Assembly (NCBI RefSeq): GCF_020181035.1
Contig: NZ_JAIQYY010000043.1
Span: 6,301 to 45,392 of the forward strand
DNA: 39,092 nucleotides
Source: Streptomyces sp. CoH27
GTDB taxonomy: Bacteria > Actinomycetota > Actinomycetes > Streptomycetales > Streptomycetaceae
Direction of reading: 5' to 3'
Position numbers and translations under genes: made by a program. The notes beneath the pieces were generated by a model. The model was given only the letters and a program-made list of their open reading frames with translations. It made no database searches and was not told the origin of the DNA. Shown piece after piece: positions 7,446 to 16,109 of the stretch (position 1 is the stretch's first letter; each line of letters opens with the position of its first letter).

Positions 7446-9133
7446 GCGGTCACCGGCCCTTCCGCGGGCACCAGTTGGGGAGTCTGGAGGTGACCGGCGC
7501 GCACTGTGACGATCCGGTCGGCGTACGGCAGCAGGCTCGTGCGGTGGGCCACCACGATCGCGGTGCGGCCCTGCAAGAGGCGCACCGTGGCACGGGTGAC
7601 GGCGGCCTCGCTGTCGGGGTCGAGGTGCGCGGTCGGCTCGTCGAGGAGCAGCACGGGAGCGTCCTTGAGGAAGGCGCGGGCGAGCGCGATGCGCTGGCGC
7701 TGACCGGCGGACAGGCCCGCGCCGTGCTCGCCGAGCGGGGTGTCGTAGCCCTGCGGCAGTGCCTCGATGAAGTGGTCGGCGTACGCGTCCCGGGCCGCCT
7801 GCCGTACCTCGGCGTCGCTCGCGTCGGGGCGCCCGAGCCGGATGTTGTCCGCGACGGACGCCGCGAACAGGTGCGGCCGCTGCGGCACCCACGCCAGCCC
7901 CGCACGCCAGTCGTCGGGGTCGAGGCGGGCCAGATCGGTGCCGCCGACTGTGATCCGGCCCGCCGAGGGCGTCACGAAACCGAGCAGCAGGGCGAGCAGC
8001 GTGGACTTGCCCGCGCCGCTGGGGCCGACCAGGGCGATGTGCTCACCGGGGCCGACGTGCAGGGACACATGGTCCAGGGCGGGGGTGGTACGGCCCGGGT
8101 AGTGGACGGTGACGCCCTCCATGTGCAGGGGGGCCGTGCGGGCGTCGGGTGTCGGAAAACGGTCGGCCTGGTGCTCGGCACCCGCCACGTCCTCGTCGAG
8201 GACCGCGAAGACCTGCTCGGCCACCGTGATGCCCTCGGCACTCTCGTGGAACGCGGCGCCCATCGCCCGCAGCGGCACATAGGCCTCGGGGGCGAGGAAC
8301 AGCACGATCAGGGCCGTACGCAGGTCCATCGTGCCGTCCAGCAGCCGCAGTCCGACCGGTACGGCGACCAGAGCCACGGACAGGGTGGCGACCGTCTCCA
8401 GGACGAAGGACGACAGGAACGCCACCCGCAGGGTGCGCATCGTGGCCCTGCGGTGGGCGTCGGCCATCTCGCCGACCCGCCGGGCCTGGTACTGCTCACG
8501 GCCGAACGCGCGCAGCGTCGGCAGCCCGGCCACGACGTCCAGGAAGTGACCGCCGAGCCGGGCCAGCAGCCGCCACTGCCGGGCCGTGCGCCGGGAGGTG
8601 TGCAGGCCGACGAGCGCGCCGAAGACCGGGATCAGCGGCAGCGTGACGACGATGATCAGCGCCGAGGACCAGTCGGTCGCGAACAGCCAGGCGAGGACCG
8701 TGACGGGTACCACGGCGGCCGCCGCGGTCGTGGGCAGCGAGCTGGTGACGTAGGGGTCCAGGGCGTCGAGGCCGCGCAGCAGCAAGGTGGCCGTCTCGCC
8801 GTGGCGGCGGGACGCCAGTGTGAGCGGCGCGGTGCGGCTGAGCCGGTCCGTGAGCCGCTCGCGCAGCGTGTGCTTGGCGTCGGCGGCGGCGCGGTGCGCG
8901 AGCACACCGCGCGCCCAGGCGAGAGCCGCCCGCCCGGCCACGACGGCGCCCAGCGCGGCCAGTGCCGCGAAGGTGACGTCGTGGCCGGCGAAGCCGTCCG
9001 CGAGGACCGTCGCGAGCAGGGTCGCCTGCGCGACGACGAGCCCCGCGGCGAGGAACGCCGTGGCCGTGGAGCTCGCCAAGTGGCGCCGCAGCACGGGCAG
9101 TTCCCGCACCAGGCGGCGTTCGACCGGTTTCAT
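7442..9133 (-). CDS. cydD: Thiol reductant ABC exporter subunit CydD
   Basis: 563 residues. An N-terminal six-helix export domain carries the usual ABC-exporter pattern. The ATPase has Walker A GPSGAGKST (about residue 374), a slightly unusual signature LSAGQRQRIALARAF (about 472; SAGQ rather than SGGQ) and Walker B LLLLDEPTAHLDPDSE (about 494). It is the partner of CydC. It lies 42 bp downstream of cydB on the same strand and overlaps cydC by ATGA. Subunit identity rests on operon order and sequence type. Confidence 0.9.
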   Translation of the reverse strand: MKPVERRLVRELPVLRRHLASSTATAFLAAGLVVAQATLLATVLADGFAGHDVTFAALAALGAVVAGRAALAWARGVLAHRAAADAKHTLRERLTDRLSRTAPLTLASRRHGETATLLLRGLDALDPYVTSSLPTTAAAAVVPVTVLAWLFATDWSSALIIVVTLPLIPVFGALVGLHTSRRTARQWRLLARLGGHFLDVVAGLPTLRAFGREQYQARRVGEMADAHRRATMRTLRVAFLSSFVLETVATLSVALVAVPVGLRLLDGTMDLRTALIVLFLAPEAYVPLRAMGAAFHESAEGITVAEQVFAVLDEDVAGAEHQADRFPTPDARTAPLHMEGVTVHYPGRTTPALDHVSLHVGPGEHIALVGPSGAGKSTLLALLLGFVTPSAGRITVGGTDLARLDPDDWRAGLAWVPQRPHLFAASVADNIRLGRPDASDAEVRQAARDAYADHFIEALPQGYDTPLGEHGAGLSAGQRQRIALARAFLKDAPVLLLDEPTAHLDPDSEAAVTRATVRLLQGRTAIVVAHRTSLLPYADRIVTVRAGHLQTPQLVPAEGPVTA

Positions 9134-9175
9134 GCGCGCTCCCTCCCCGTACGGCCGCGGCTCACCAGCGGTTGC

Positions 9176-10207
9176 TCAGAAGTAGCTGAGATGACGGCGC
9201 CCCGTGCGTCCCCGGAAGGCCCACCAGCTCCACGCCTGGTAGGCGAGGATCGTGGGCACGATGAAGACACCGAAGACACTGAGGATCTTCAGCGTCTCGT
9301 GGTCGGTGACGGCGTCGTCGATGTGCAGGCCGTGGCCCGCCTTGGTGATCAGCAGGTACGGGTACTGCCCCGCCCCCAGCAGGAGTACCGGCAGCGCGGT
9401 GGCCAGACAGGTGGACACGAACGCGCGGACGTGGTTCCCGGTGGACAGGGACCACCAGGCGGCGCCGTACGCCGCGAAGACGGCGGCGGCGAGGATCACG
9501 GAGGTGGTCCTGTTCGTCATGTGGGCGCCCTCGCCGAAGAGGGTGAGCAGCAGGGCGATCAGCCCCGCCGCCGCGCTCACGGCGATCAGCCTGCCGCCCA
9601 ACTGCCGTGCTTTGTCCACCAGTTCGGGCTCCGTGGCGCGTACGGCGACGAAGGCGGCGCCGTGGGCGGCGAACAGCAGCAGGACGGTCGTGCCGCAGGC
9701 CAGTACGAACGGGTGGAACACCTCGCCGAACCCGACGTGGAAGGTGCCGTCGGCGCGCCGGGGCACACCGTGCAGGAGCAGGCCCACCACCAGTCCCCAG
9801 CACACGGCGGGCAGCGCGCCGCCGACGACGACCAGCGCGTCCCAGACGCGCCGGGCGCCCGCACCGCGGGAGCGGCGGCGCAGCTGGACGGCGGCGTTGC
9901 CGAGGACCAGCCCGGCGAGGATGGCCACGAGCAGCGGGTACAGCCCGGACAGCAGGTTGCCCTCCAGGTGCGGGAAGGCGCCGAACATCACACCCGCGAA
10001 GGCGACCAGCCACACCTCGTTGCCGAGGAAGAACGGGGCGATGGCGTCCAGCGCGGGGTTCTGGCCGCTCCGCTCGGCCTGCTGATCCTCCCGGGGACCG
10101 CCGAGGAAGGGATGGAGCATCTGTACGCCGTAGTCGTATCCGCCGAGCACGAAGTACCCGGCGAGCATCAGGCCGAGCACGCCCAGCCAGGCGGTCTCCA
10201 GACTCAT
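9176..10207 (-). CDS. cydB: Cytochrome bd ubiquinol/menaquinol oxidase subunit II
   Basis: 343 residues, a very hydrophobic protein with about eight to nine membrane helices. The N-terminus AWLGVLGLMLAGYFVLGGYD is typical of CydB, as is FLGNEVWLVAFAGVMFGAFP. It forms the integral membrane heterodimer with CydA and supports high-affinity oxygen respiration. ATG 10207 is preferred over the in-frame TTG 10216, because AAAGAG lies directly against the TTG but is properly spaced from the ATG. It is separated from cydA by 31 bp. Confidence 0.92.
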   Translation of the reverse strand: MSLETAWLGVLGLMLAGYFVLGGYDYGVQMLHPFLGGPREDQQAERSGQNPALDAIAPFFLGNEVWLVAFAGVMFGAFPHLEGNLLSGLYPLLVAILAGLVLGNAAVQLRRRSRGAGARRVWDALVVVGGALPAVCWGLVVGLLLHGVPRRADGTFHVGFGEVFHPFVLACGTTVLLLFAAHGAAFVAVRATEPELVDKARQLGGRLIAVSAAAGLIALLLTLFGEGAHMTNRTTSVILAAAVFAAYGAAWWSLSTGNHVRAFVSTCLATALPVLLLGAGQYPYLLITKAGHGLHIDDAVTDHETLKILSVFGVFIVPTILAYQAWSWWAFRGRTGRRHLSYF

Positions 10208-10238
10208 GTCGCTCAACTCTTTCGGTTCGAGGGCCGGT

Positions 10239-11552
10239 TCAGAACGCCGGGGCGGGCTGCTTGTCGTCGATGCCGCCCACGGGGCCCTCGGGCAGCTCTT
10301 CGGACAGCGGTTCGGTGGCGCCTATCTGGGCCGAGTCGGGGCCGCGTACGGCGAAGCGGGTGATCAGGGTCCAGTTGGTGACCGCCAGCGCGACGAAGAT
10401 CGCGATGAAGACGGTGCAGGAGGCGATCAGGGAGGTCCTGCTGACGTGGGAGACGGCGTCCTCGACCTTCAACTGGCCGTAGACCAGCCAGGGCTGACGC
10501 CCGACCTCGCGCACGACCCAGCCGCCGACCGAGGCGATGAAGGTCAACGGGATCATCGCGACCATCGTGTAGGCGAGCCAGCGCCGGCGCCCCAGCCAGC
10601 GCACCAGCCGGTCCTTCAGCAGCAGGAACACGGCGATGAACGTGATGGTCGAGATGGTGTTGCCGATGATCTGCATCGAGTCCATGCCGATGTGCACCCA
10701 GCTCTCGTGCGGCACATAGTTGCCCGGCCCGTGCTGCTCGACGAGCCGGCGCTGCGCCTCGGCGACGCCGGAGTCCTTCAGGACGGCGTACTTCATGGGC
10801 TGCGTCCGCTTGATCACCGGCAGCTGCAGCTGGCCGACGACGACCACGAAGAAGGAGGCGAGCATGGCCACCCAGGTGCCCAGCCGCAGCGAGCTGCGGA
10901 ACAGCTCGGTCTCCTTGGTGCCGCGGGCGAAGTGCCAGGCGCTGACGCCGAGCATGAACACACCGCCGGTGGTGAGCGCGGCGAGCACGATGTGTTCGAG
11001 GGCGACCAGGGCGTTGGCGTTGGTGAGCAGCGCCCCGAAGTCGGTCAGGTAGGCGGCGTTGCCGCGGACCTCGTAGCCGACGGGGTGCTGCAGGAAGCCG
11101 TTGGCGACGAGGATGAAGTACCCGGAGGCGTACGCGGTCAGGGCGACCAGCCAGATGAGCGTGACGTGCACGCCCCGGCGCAGCTGGCCCCACCCGAATA
11201 TCCACATGCCGAGGAAGGTGGACTCGGCGAAGAAGGCGATGAGGGTTTCCAGGGCGAGCGGGGCGCCGAAGACGTTGCCCGCGAACTTGCTCAGGCCGCT
11301 CCAGCTGAGCCCGAACTGGAACTCCATGACGAGGCCGGTGACGATGCCGACCGCGTAGTTGATGACGTACAGCTGGCCCCAGAAGCGGGTCATGCGCTCG
11401 CGCACGGCCCGCTTGGCGGGGTCCTTGGTATAGGCGGCCCGGGTGTGCATGAAGGCCACGAGCGGGACGAGACCCATGGTGAGGATCACGAACAGCCAGT
11501 GGATTCCGGTGGTGGCCGCGAACTGGAGCCGGGCCAGATCCGCAGCGCTCAT
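10239..11552 (-). CDS. cydA: Cytochrome bd ubiquinol/menaquinol oxidase subunit I
   Basis: 437 residues from ATG 11552, preceded by AAGGAAGG; the long upstream in-frame extension lacks coding character. It carries the haem ligand histidine at residue 18 (TTGIHWLFVILTMG) and the conserved quinol-oxidase stretch VVREVGRQPW near residue 349. The short Q-loop length fits the actinobacterial type. It is the catalytic subunit that oxidises menaquinol and reduces O2 to water, used at low oxygen or under stress. It is the first gene of the cydABDC operon, and the promoter must lie in the 203-bp gap shared with the divergent LysR gene. Confidence 0.93.
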   Translation of the reverse strand: MSAADLARLQFAATTGIHWLFVILTMGLVPLVAFMHTRAAYTKDPAKRAVRERMTRFWGQLYVINYAVGIVTGLVMEFQFGLSWSGLSKFAGNVFGAPLALETLIAFFAESTFLGMWIFGWGQLRRGVHVTLIWLVALTAYASGYFILVANGFLQHPVGYEVRGNAAYLTDFGALLTNANALVALEHIVLAALTTGGVFMLGVSAWHFARGTKETELFRSSLRLGTWVAMLASFFVVVVGQLQLPVIKRTQPMKYAVLKDSGVAEAQRRLVEQHGPGNYVPHESWVHIGMDSMQIIGNTISTITFIAVFLLLKDRLVRWLGRRRWLAYTMVAMIPLTFIASVGGWVVREVGRQPWLVYGQLKVEDAVSHVSRTSLIASCTVFIAIFVALAVTNWTLITRFAVRGPDSAQIGATEPLSEELPEGPVGGIDDKQPAPAF

Positions 11553-11646
11553 GGCGGGACCTTCCTTGCCGGAGGGTGACGGGAACAGGACGGATGTGTG
11601 CGCGGGGCCCTCGCGTCGCGTGTACAGGCACCGGGCACCGTTGCCC

Positions 11647-11663
11647 GTCACCTGCGCGGTGAC
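11647..11663. promoter_or_regulatory. Palindrome upstream of cydA
   Basis: GTCACC (11647-11652), 5 nt, GGTGAC (11658-11663): a perfect 17-bp dyad in the cydA/LysR divergent region, 95 bp upstream of cydA. It is not a Rex box (TTGTGAA-type). It is a candidate operator of unknown regulator. Confidence 0.4.
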
Positions 11664-11684
11664 CTCGGTTGAGACCGTAGGAAC

Positions 11685-11740
11685 AATGCTTATGCATTTC
11701 CAAGACCGGTTCAGCCATGGGACGATGCCTCGACAGGCAT
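11685..11740. promoter_or_regulatory. Two ATGC/GCAT dyads, candidate LysR operator
   Basis: AATGC-TTAT-GCATT (11685-11698) and ATGCCT-CGAC-AGGCAT (11725-11740) both show ATGC...GCAT symmetry with a four-base spacer. They lie 36 bp apart, center to center nearly four helical turns, and the second ends 15 bp before the LysR start codon. In addition CTTATGC (11689-11695) and GCATAAG (11737-11743) are inverted copies. This is the expected layout for LysR autoregulation and control of the divergent cydA, but binding is an inference. Confidence 0.5.
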
Positions 11741-11755
11741 AAGTGAAGGTGGACC

Positions 11756-12706
11756 GTGGATCTGCTGCAATTGCGCTATTTCCAGGCTGTAGCACGTCTT
11801 GAGCACATCAGCCGCGCCGCGGAGGAACTGCGCATCGCGCAGCCCTCGCTCAGCCGCACCATCGCACGCCTGGAGCGCGAGATCGGCTCCCCGCTGTTCG
11901 AGCGGCACGGCCGCGGGATCAGGCTCAACGAGTACGGGACGATGTTCCTGCGCCATGTCGACAGCGCCCTCAGCGAGCTCGACGACGGCATCAGGGCCGT
12001 CCGCGAGGCCGGTGACCTGGGGCTCGGCCGGGTCAGCATCGCCTGCGAGACCCTGCTGACCATCACCACGGTCCTCGGCAGCTTCCGCGCCACCCAGCCC
12101 CGCGCCGACGTACGGCTCTTCCAGTCCGACGCGGCGGAGATGGAACGCCGGCTGCGCGTCGGCGAGGTCGACTTCTGCGTCGCCTCCCAGCCGCTGACCG
12201 GCCCGAACCTGGAGTCGATCGAGCTGATCCGGGAGGAGGTGCTGCTCGCCGTGCCGCGCGGCCACTGGCTGGACGGCCGGGAGAGCGTGACGATCCGCGA
12301 GATCGCCGACGAGCCCTTCGTCACCACCCGCAAGACCCACTGGCAACGCGCCCTGCTGGACCGGCTGTTCGCCTCCGAGGGGCTCAGCCCGGTGGTGTCC
12401 TGCGAGGGCGACGAGGCGGGCGCGAGCCAGGTGCTGATCAGCGCCGGACTCGGCATCGGCCTGATCCCGGCGATGTCCCGGCAGGCCGGCACCGACACCC
12501 GGGTGCCGGTGGCCTGGGTGCACGTGGCCGCCCCCGCCTGCCACCGGGTGCTCACCCTGGTCTGGCGGCGCGACGCCTACCTGTCCGAAGCCGCCCTGAA
12601 ATTCCGGGAGTTCATCACTTCCCGGCCGTTCATGACCCACCGTCTGCCCGACCCGCGCCGCCACACGCCCGAGCGGTCCTCAAGCCGAGCTCCACATGGA
12701 CGCTGA
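11756..12706 (+). CDS. LysR-family transcriptional regulator
   Basis: 316 residues from GTG 11756, with GAAGGTGG just upstream. The N-terminal winged HTH (residues about 1-60) reads LLQLRYFQAVARLEHISRAA and then QPSLSRTIARLEREIGSPLF, standard for LysR. The C-terminal periplasmic-binding-like effector domain follows (about 90-300), ending in an Arg-rich tail. It is divergent from cydA across 203 bp and separated from the downstream ferredoxin gene by 150 bp. It may repress or activate either side; the effector is unknown. Confidence 0.9.
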   Translation: MDLLQLRYFQAVARLEHISRAAEELRIAQPSLSRTIARLEREIGSPLFERHGRGIRLNEYGTMFLRHVDSALSELDDGIRAVREAGDLGLGRVSIACETLLTITTVLGSFRATQPRADVRLFQSDAAEMERRLRVGEVDFCVASQPLTGPNLESIELIREEVLLAVPRGHWLDGRESVTIREIADEPFVTTRKTHWQRALLDRLFASEGLSPVVSCEGDEAGASQVLISAGLGIGLIPAMSRQAGTDTRVPVAWVHVAAPACHRVLTLVWRRDAYLSEAALKFREFITSRPFMTHRLPDPRRHTPERSSSRAPHGR

Positions 12707-12717
12707 AAAAATCCTCT

Positions 12718-12732
12718 GGTACGGTCCGTACC
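12718..12732. promoter_or_regulatory. Perfect 15-bp palindrome before the ferredoxin gene
   Basis: GGTACGG-T-CCGTACC lies 12 bp after the LysR stop and 125 bp before the ferredoxin start. The shape is that of a TetR- or MarR-type operator, and it probably marks a regulated ferredoxin promoter. No TetR gene is present in the window. Confidence 0.45.
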
Positions 12733-12856
12733 GGTTGGCGAGGTGTCGCGTCCCCACCGACTCTTGAGCAGTGCTCCACCCTTCTTCGACGGCCGCCCGG
12801 CCGGTGTCCGCGTCACCCTGCGTGCCGCGTGCCGGCCGAGCGCTGGGAGTCCGGCC

Positions 12857-13180
12857 ATGCCCAAGATCACGTATGTCTCCTGCGACGGTGACGAACGGAC
12901 CGTCGACGTCCCGGTCGGCACCAGCGTCATGCGCGGCGCCGTCTTCAACTACGTCGACGGCATCGTCGCCCAGTGCGGCGGCAACATGCAGTGCGCGACC
13001 TGCCACGTCTACGTCGACGGGGCCGCCCTCGACAAGCTGGAACCCCGAGAGCCGGGCGAGGACGGCATGCTCGACTTCACCGCCAGCCCGCGCCGGCCCA
13101 ACAGCCGGCTCAGCTGCCAGCTGAAGGTGACCGACGCGGTGGACGGACTGATCGTCCACATCCCCGAACGTCAGAACTGA
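12857..13180 (+). CDS. [2Fe-2S] ferredoxin
   Basis: 107 residues. Start ATG 12857 has GGGAG eight bases upstream. The cluster cysteines are C40, C46, C49 and C87, spaced C-x5-C-x2-C-x37-C (QCGGNMQCATCHVY, RLSCQLK), the adrenodoxin/vertebrate type that feeds electrons to P450s, Rieske oxygenases and similar enzymes. It acts in the cytosol and would need a ferredoxin reductase from elsewhere. A P450 is encoded at 32397-33575 but it is 19 kb away, so a partnership is only possible. It converges on the multicopper oxidase with a 21-bp gap. Confidence 0.9.
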   Translation: MPKITYVSCDGDERTVDVPVGTSVMRGAVFNYVDGIVAQCGGNMQCATCHVYVDGAALDKLEPREPGEDGMLDFTASPRRPNSRLSCQLKVTDAVDGLIVHIPERQN

Positions 13181-13201
13181 CGTGTACGGCGGCCCGACGG
13201 C

Positions 13202-14710
13202 TCACCGACGGCGGTGGCCCTGACGCCGGAGGGTGCTGCTGCTCGTGGTGGACTTGGAGACACGGAAGTTGCCCATCATGCCCATCGCCGCGTGGTCGAA
13301 CACGTGGCAGTGGTACACATACGTGCCCTCGTAGCCCGTGAAGGTCGCCTGCAGCTTCACCGTGTCCCCGGGCATCAGGGCAACGGTGTCCTTGAGCCCG
13401 TACTCCGGCCCGGACGTCACGGGCCGGCCGTTGCGCTCCAGCACGCGGAACTGCACCAGATGGATGTGGAAGTTGTGCGGGGTGTAGGCATCGCCGTTGT
13501 GCACGGTCCAGATCTCCGTGGCACCGTACTCGATCTCGGTGTCGATCCGGTCCATGTCGTACGTCTTGCCGTTGATGTACATGTCCCCGGTCGCGCCGGT
13601 CTCGTCGATGCTCAGCACGAAGCTGCGGTTGACCGTGGCGCTGCCCAGCGCGGGCAGCGTACGCAGGGCCGAGGGCACCACACTGGTGTCGGTGGCCGGA
13701 CCGGTCACCCGGAACTGCAGGATCCTGCCGACCTGGTCGACGGGGTTGCCGGGAAATATTGGTCCGGTGTTGGTGAGGATCAGCTTGGTGCCGGCGGTGT
13801 AGCGGGAGAAGTCGATGACGACGTCGGCGCGCTCACCGGGCGACAGGGACACCGACGTCACGTCGAGCGGCTTCTCCAGCAGCCCGCCGTCGGTCCCGAT
13901 CTGCTGGAAGGACGAACCGTCGGACAACTGCAGCGTGTAGAACCGCATATTGGACGTGTTGAACAGCCGGAAACGGTACTTGCGCGCCTCGACCTCGAAG
14001 TACGGCCATGCCTTGCCGTTGGCCAGCTGTACGTTGCGGCTCTTGAAGTCGACCATCTCGTACACAAGTTGGCCGCTGTCGTCGAAGCGCGCGTCCCGCA
14101 GCGAGATCGGCACGTCGTAGCGGCCCGAGGGCAGATTCAGGCGCTGCTCCACGTCATCGGTGAGCAGGTACGTGGCGGTCAGCCCGCGGTAGACGGTCTC
14201 CGACTCCTGGTGGTGGGCGTGGTCGTGGAACCACAGGTTCGCGTGCGGCTGCTCGTTGGGGTACGTGTAGATCTTCGAGCCGCCCTGCGGCGCGATGAGG
14301 TCTCCCGGGGAGCCGTCGCTGCTCTGCGGGACGTGGGCGCCGTGCAGGTGGATCGAGGTGGGCACGCTCAGCCGGTTGGTCTGCCGGACCACGACGCGCC
14401 GGCCGGAGACCGCCTTGATGACGGGCCCCGGGAAGCTCCCGTTGAACGTGTAGACCCGGGTGGTCCGCCCGGGCAGGATCTCCGCGTCCGCTTCCTCGAC
14501 GCTGATGTCGTAGTAGCTGGTCGTGCCCAGGTCGCACACCGGCTGCAACACCTCGGGCACCGGCATCGCCTGCTCGAACTGCGGGATGGTGGTCGGGTCC
14601 AGGTCGGTGGCATGTGCGGACCCGGCCACGGCGGGCACCAGCAGACCCGCACCACCGAGGGCGCCGGTCAGCGCCGCCCCCGCCTTCAGGACGGTTCTGC
14701 GCTGCATCAT
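13202..14710 (-). CDS. Tat-exported multicopper oxidase
   Basis: 502 residues. The N-terminus QRRTVLKAG followed by a hydrophobic Ala/Gly stretch is a twin-arginine signal, so it folds with copper and is exported. Copper ligands are HLHG (121-124), HDHAHH (162-167), HNFHIH (412-417) and HCHVFDHAAM (467-476, containing the type 1 Cys468, His473 and Met476). This is a three-domain bilirubin oxidase/CotA/PhsA-like enzyme. Such enzymes couple phenol or aminophenol oxidation to O2 reduction, and relatives do oxidative coupling in antibiotic pathways. ATG 14710 and 14707 are both possible; GGGGAGGGG lies just upstream. It is 133 bp downstream of the methyltransferase on the same strand, probably in one operon. 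Confidence 0.9.
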   Translation of the reverse strand: MMQRRTVLKAGAALTGALGGAGLLVPAVAGSAHATDLDPTTIPQFEQAMPVPEVLQPVCDLGTTSYYDISVEEADAEILPGRTTRVYTFNGSFPGPVIKAVSGRRVVVRQTNRLSVPTSIHLHGAHVPQSSDGSPGDLIAPQGGSKIYTYPNEQPHANLWFHDHAHHQESETVYRGLTATYLLTDDVEQRLNLPSGRYDVPISLRDARFDDSGQLVYEMVDFKSRNVQLANGKAWPYFEVEARKYRFRLFNTSNMRFYTLQLSDGSSFQQIGTDGGLLEKPLDVTSVSLSPGERADVVIDFSRYTAGTKLILTNTGPIFPGNPVDQVGRILQFRVTGPATDTSVVPSALRTLPALGSATVNRSFVLSIDETGATGDMYINGKTYDMDRIDTEIEYGATEIWTVHNGDAYTPHNFHIHLVQFRVLERNGRPVTSGPEYGLKDTVALMPGDTVKLQATFTGYEGTYVYHCHVFDHAAMGMMGNFRVSKSTTSSSTLRRQGHRRR

Positions 14711-14843
14711 GTCCCCTCCCCGTGGGGTGTCGCGTGTGATGGAAGTTGAAAGACCTGGCAGAGCATTGCACTACTGCGCTCAGGGAACTCTGGAGTGCTG
14801 CTGGAGGAGGCGGGTGCGGCGCCAGCCGTGCGGCCGAGGTGTG

Positions 14844-15899
14844 TCACGCGGCCGCGCGGGCCACGACCGCCTCGACCACGGACGCGTGCGGCGAGGGCTC
14901 ATGGAAGCCCACGACCTCGAAACCCGCCGCCGTGAGCAGCGCCTCGTACTCCGCGCGCGTGCGGCCCCTGCCGTTCAGGACCGTCATCATCAGCATGTCG
15001 ACCGTCTTGCCGGGGTGGGGCTCGTTGCCCGCCGGGATCATCGCGTTGACGACCAGGAGCCGCCCGTGCGCGGGCATGGCCCTGGCGCACGAGCGCAGGA
15101 TGCGCAGGCATTCCTCGTCCGGCCAGCTGGCCAGCACCTGCTTGAGGAGGTACACGTCGGCGCCGGACGGCACGGAGACGAAGAAGTCCCCGGACTGGGC
15201 CTTCCAGCGGCCGGTCAGCTCCGGGGTGTCGAGGACGTGCCCCGCCACCACGTTCTCCCGGTCGAACAGGACCCCCGTCAGATGCGGGTTGCGCCGCAGC
15301 ACCGAGCGCAGCAGGCCGCCGCGCCCGCCGCCCACGTCGACGACACTGCCGGCCCGCGAGAAGTCGCAGGCCTCGGCCACGTCGTCGCTCAGCGCGTCGG
15401 AGAACGCCGCCATGCTGGAGTTGAAGGCCCTGCCGAAGTCCCGGTCGGCGGCTACGTGGTCGTAGAACGAAACGCCGTACAGCGTCTCGAAGGCGGTGGT
15501 GCCGGTGCGCACCGCGTCGTGCAGCCGGCCCGCCGACTCCCAGAAGGGCGCCTCACCGCGCACCAGGAGGTAGTCGCGCAGCGATCGCTCCGCGTCCGTG
15601 CGCAGCGGCTCTGCGAGCGGGGTGAGGTGGAAACGGCCCGCCTCGTCCTCGCGGAAGACCCCCTTGGTGGCGAGGAACCGCAGCAGCCGGTACAGGTGTG
15701 GCGCGTGGGCGCCCACGGCCGGGGCGAGTTCCTCGGCCGTGCGTGGCCCGTCCACCAGATGGTCGGCGAGGCCGAACCGCGCGGCACTGTGCAGCGCCGC
15801 CGAGTACACGTATCCCAGGGCGAGTTCGACCAGTTCACCCGCCTCTGTGGCGCCGGACGATGCCCGGACGTCCGCGGTTTCGGGGTGAGCGCCTGCCAT
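14844..15899 (-). CDS. AdoMet-dependent O-methyltransferase (DnrK-like)
   Basis: 351 residues. The start ATG 15899 has GAGAGG eight bases upstream; ATG 15929 in the same frame has none. The N-terminal dimerisation/winged-helix domain reads LALGYVYSAALHSAARFGLA. The AdoMet motif VVDVGGGRGGLL near residue 185 is canonical, unlike the first methyltransferase. FETLYGVSFYDHVAADRDFG and the GKTVDMLMMTVLNGRGRT segment are typical of anthracycline- and phenazine-type O-methyltransferases. It is divergent from the prenyltransferase gene and upstream of the multicopper oxidase. The likely substrate is a phenolic natural-product intermediate, which the sequence does not identify. Confidence 0.88.
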   Translation of the reverse strand: MAGAHPETADVRASSGATEAGELVELALGYVYSAALHSAARFGLADHLVDGPRTAEELAPAVGAHAPHLYRLLRFLATKGVFREDEAGRFHLTPLAEPLRTDAERSLRDYLLVRGEAPFWESAGRLHDAVRTGTTAFETLYGVSFYDHVAADRDFGRAFNSSMAAFSDALSDDVAEACDFSRAGSVVDVGGGRGGLLRSVLRRNPHLTGVLFDRENVVAGHVLDTPELTGRWKAQSGDFFVSVPSGADVYLLKQVLASWPDEECLRILRSCARAMPAHGRLLVVNAMIPAGNEPHPGKTVDMLMMTVLNGRGRTRAEYEALLTAAGFEVVGFHEPSPHASVVEAVVARAAA

Positions 15900-16109
15900 C
15901 GACAATGCCTCTCTCTCATCCGATGTCATCGACCTGGTGTGTGCGTCCCGGCCTCTGTCCGGCCGGTCGCACTCCGCTTGAGGAAGACCGGAGTACGGCC
16001 CCCCGGCAAGCACTTCTCGACGGGCCTGCGAGCCGCGCGGACGATGATGGAACTCGTACGGCCCGAACGTGCCGCTCGGCGACGTTTCCTACCGACACCT
16101 GGGGGTTTG

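Noticed and set aside
7340..10363. 1007-codon plus-strand open frame
   Set aside because: It is antisense to cydC, cydD and cydB; high GC keeps the opposite frame open. Composition is Gly/Gln/Arg-rich with no domain.
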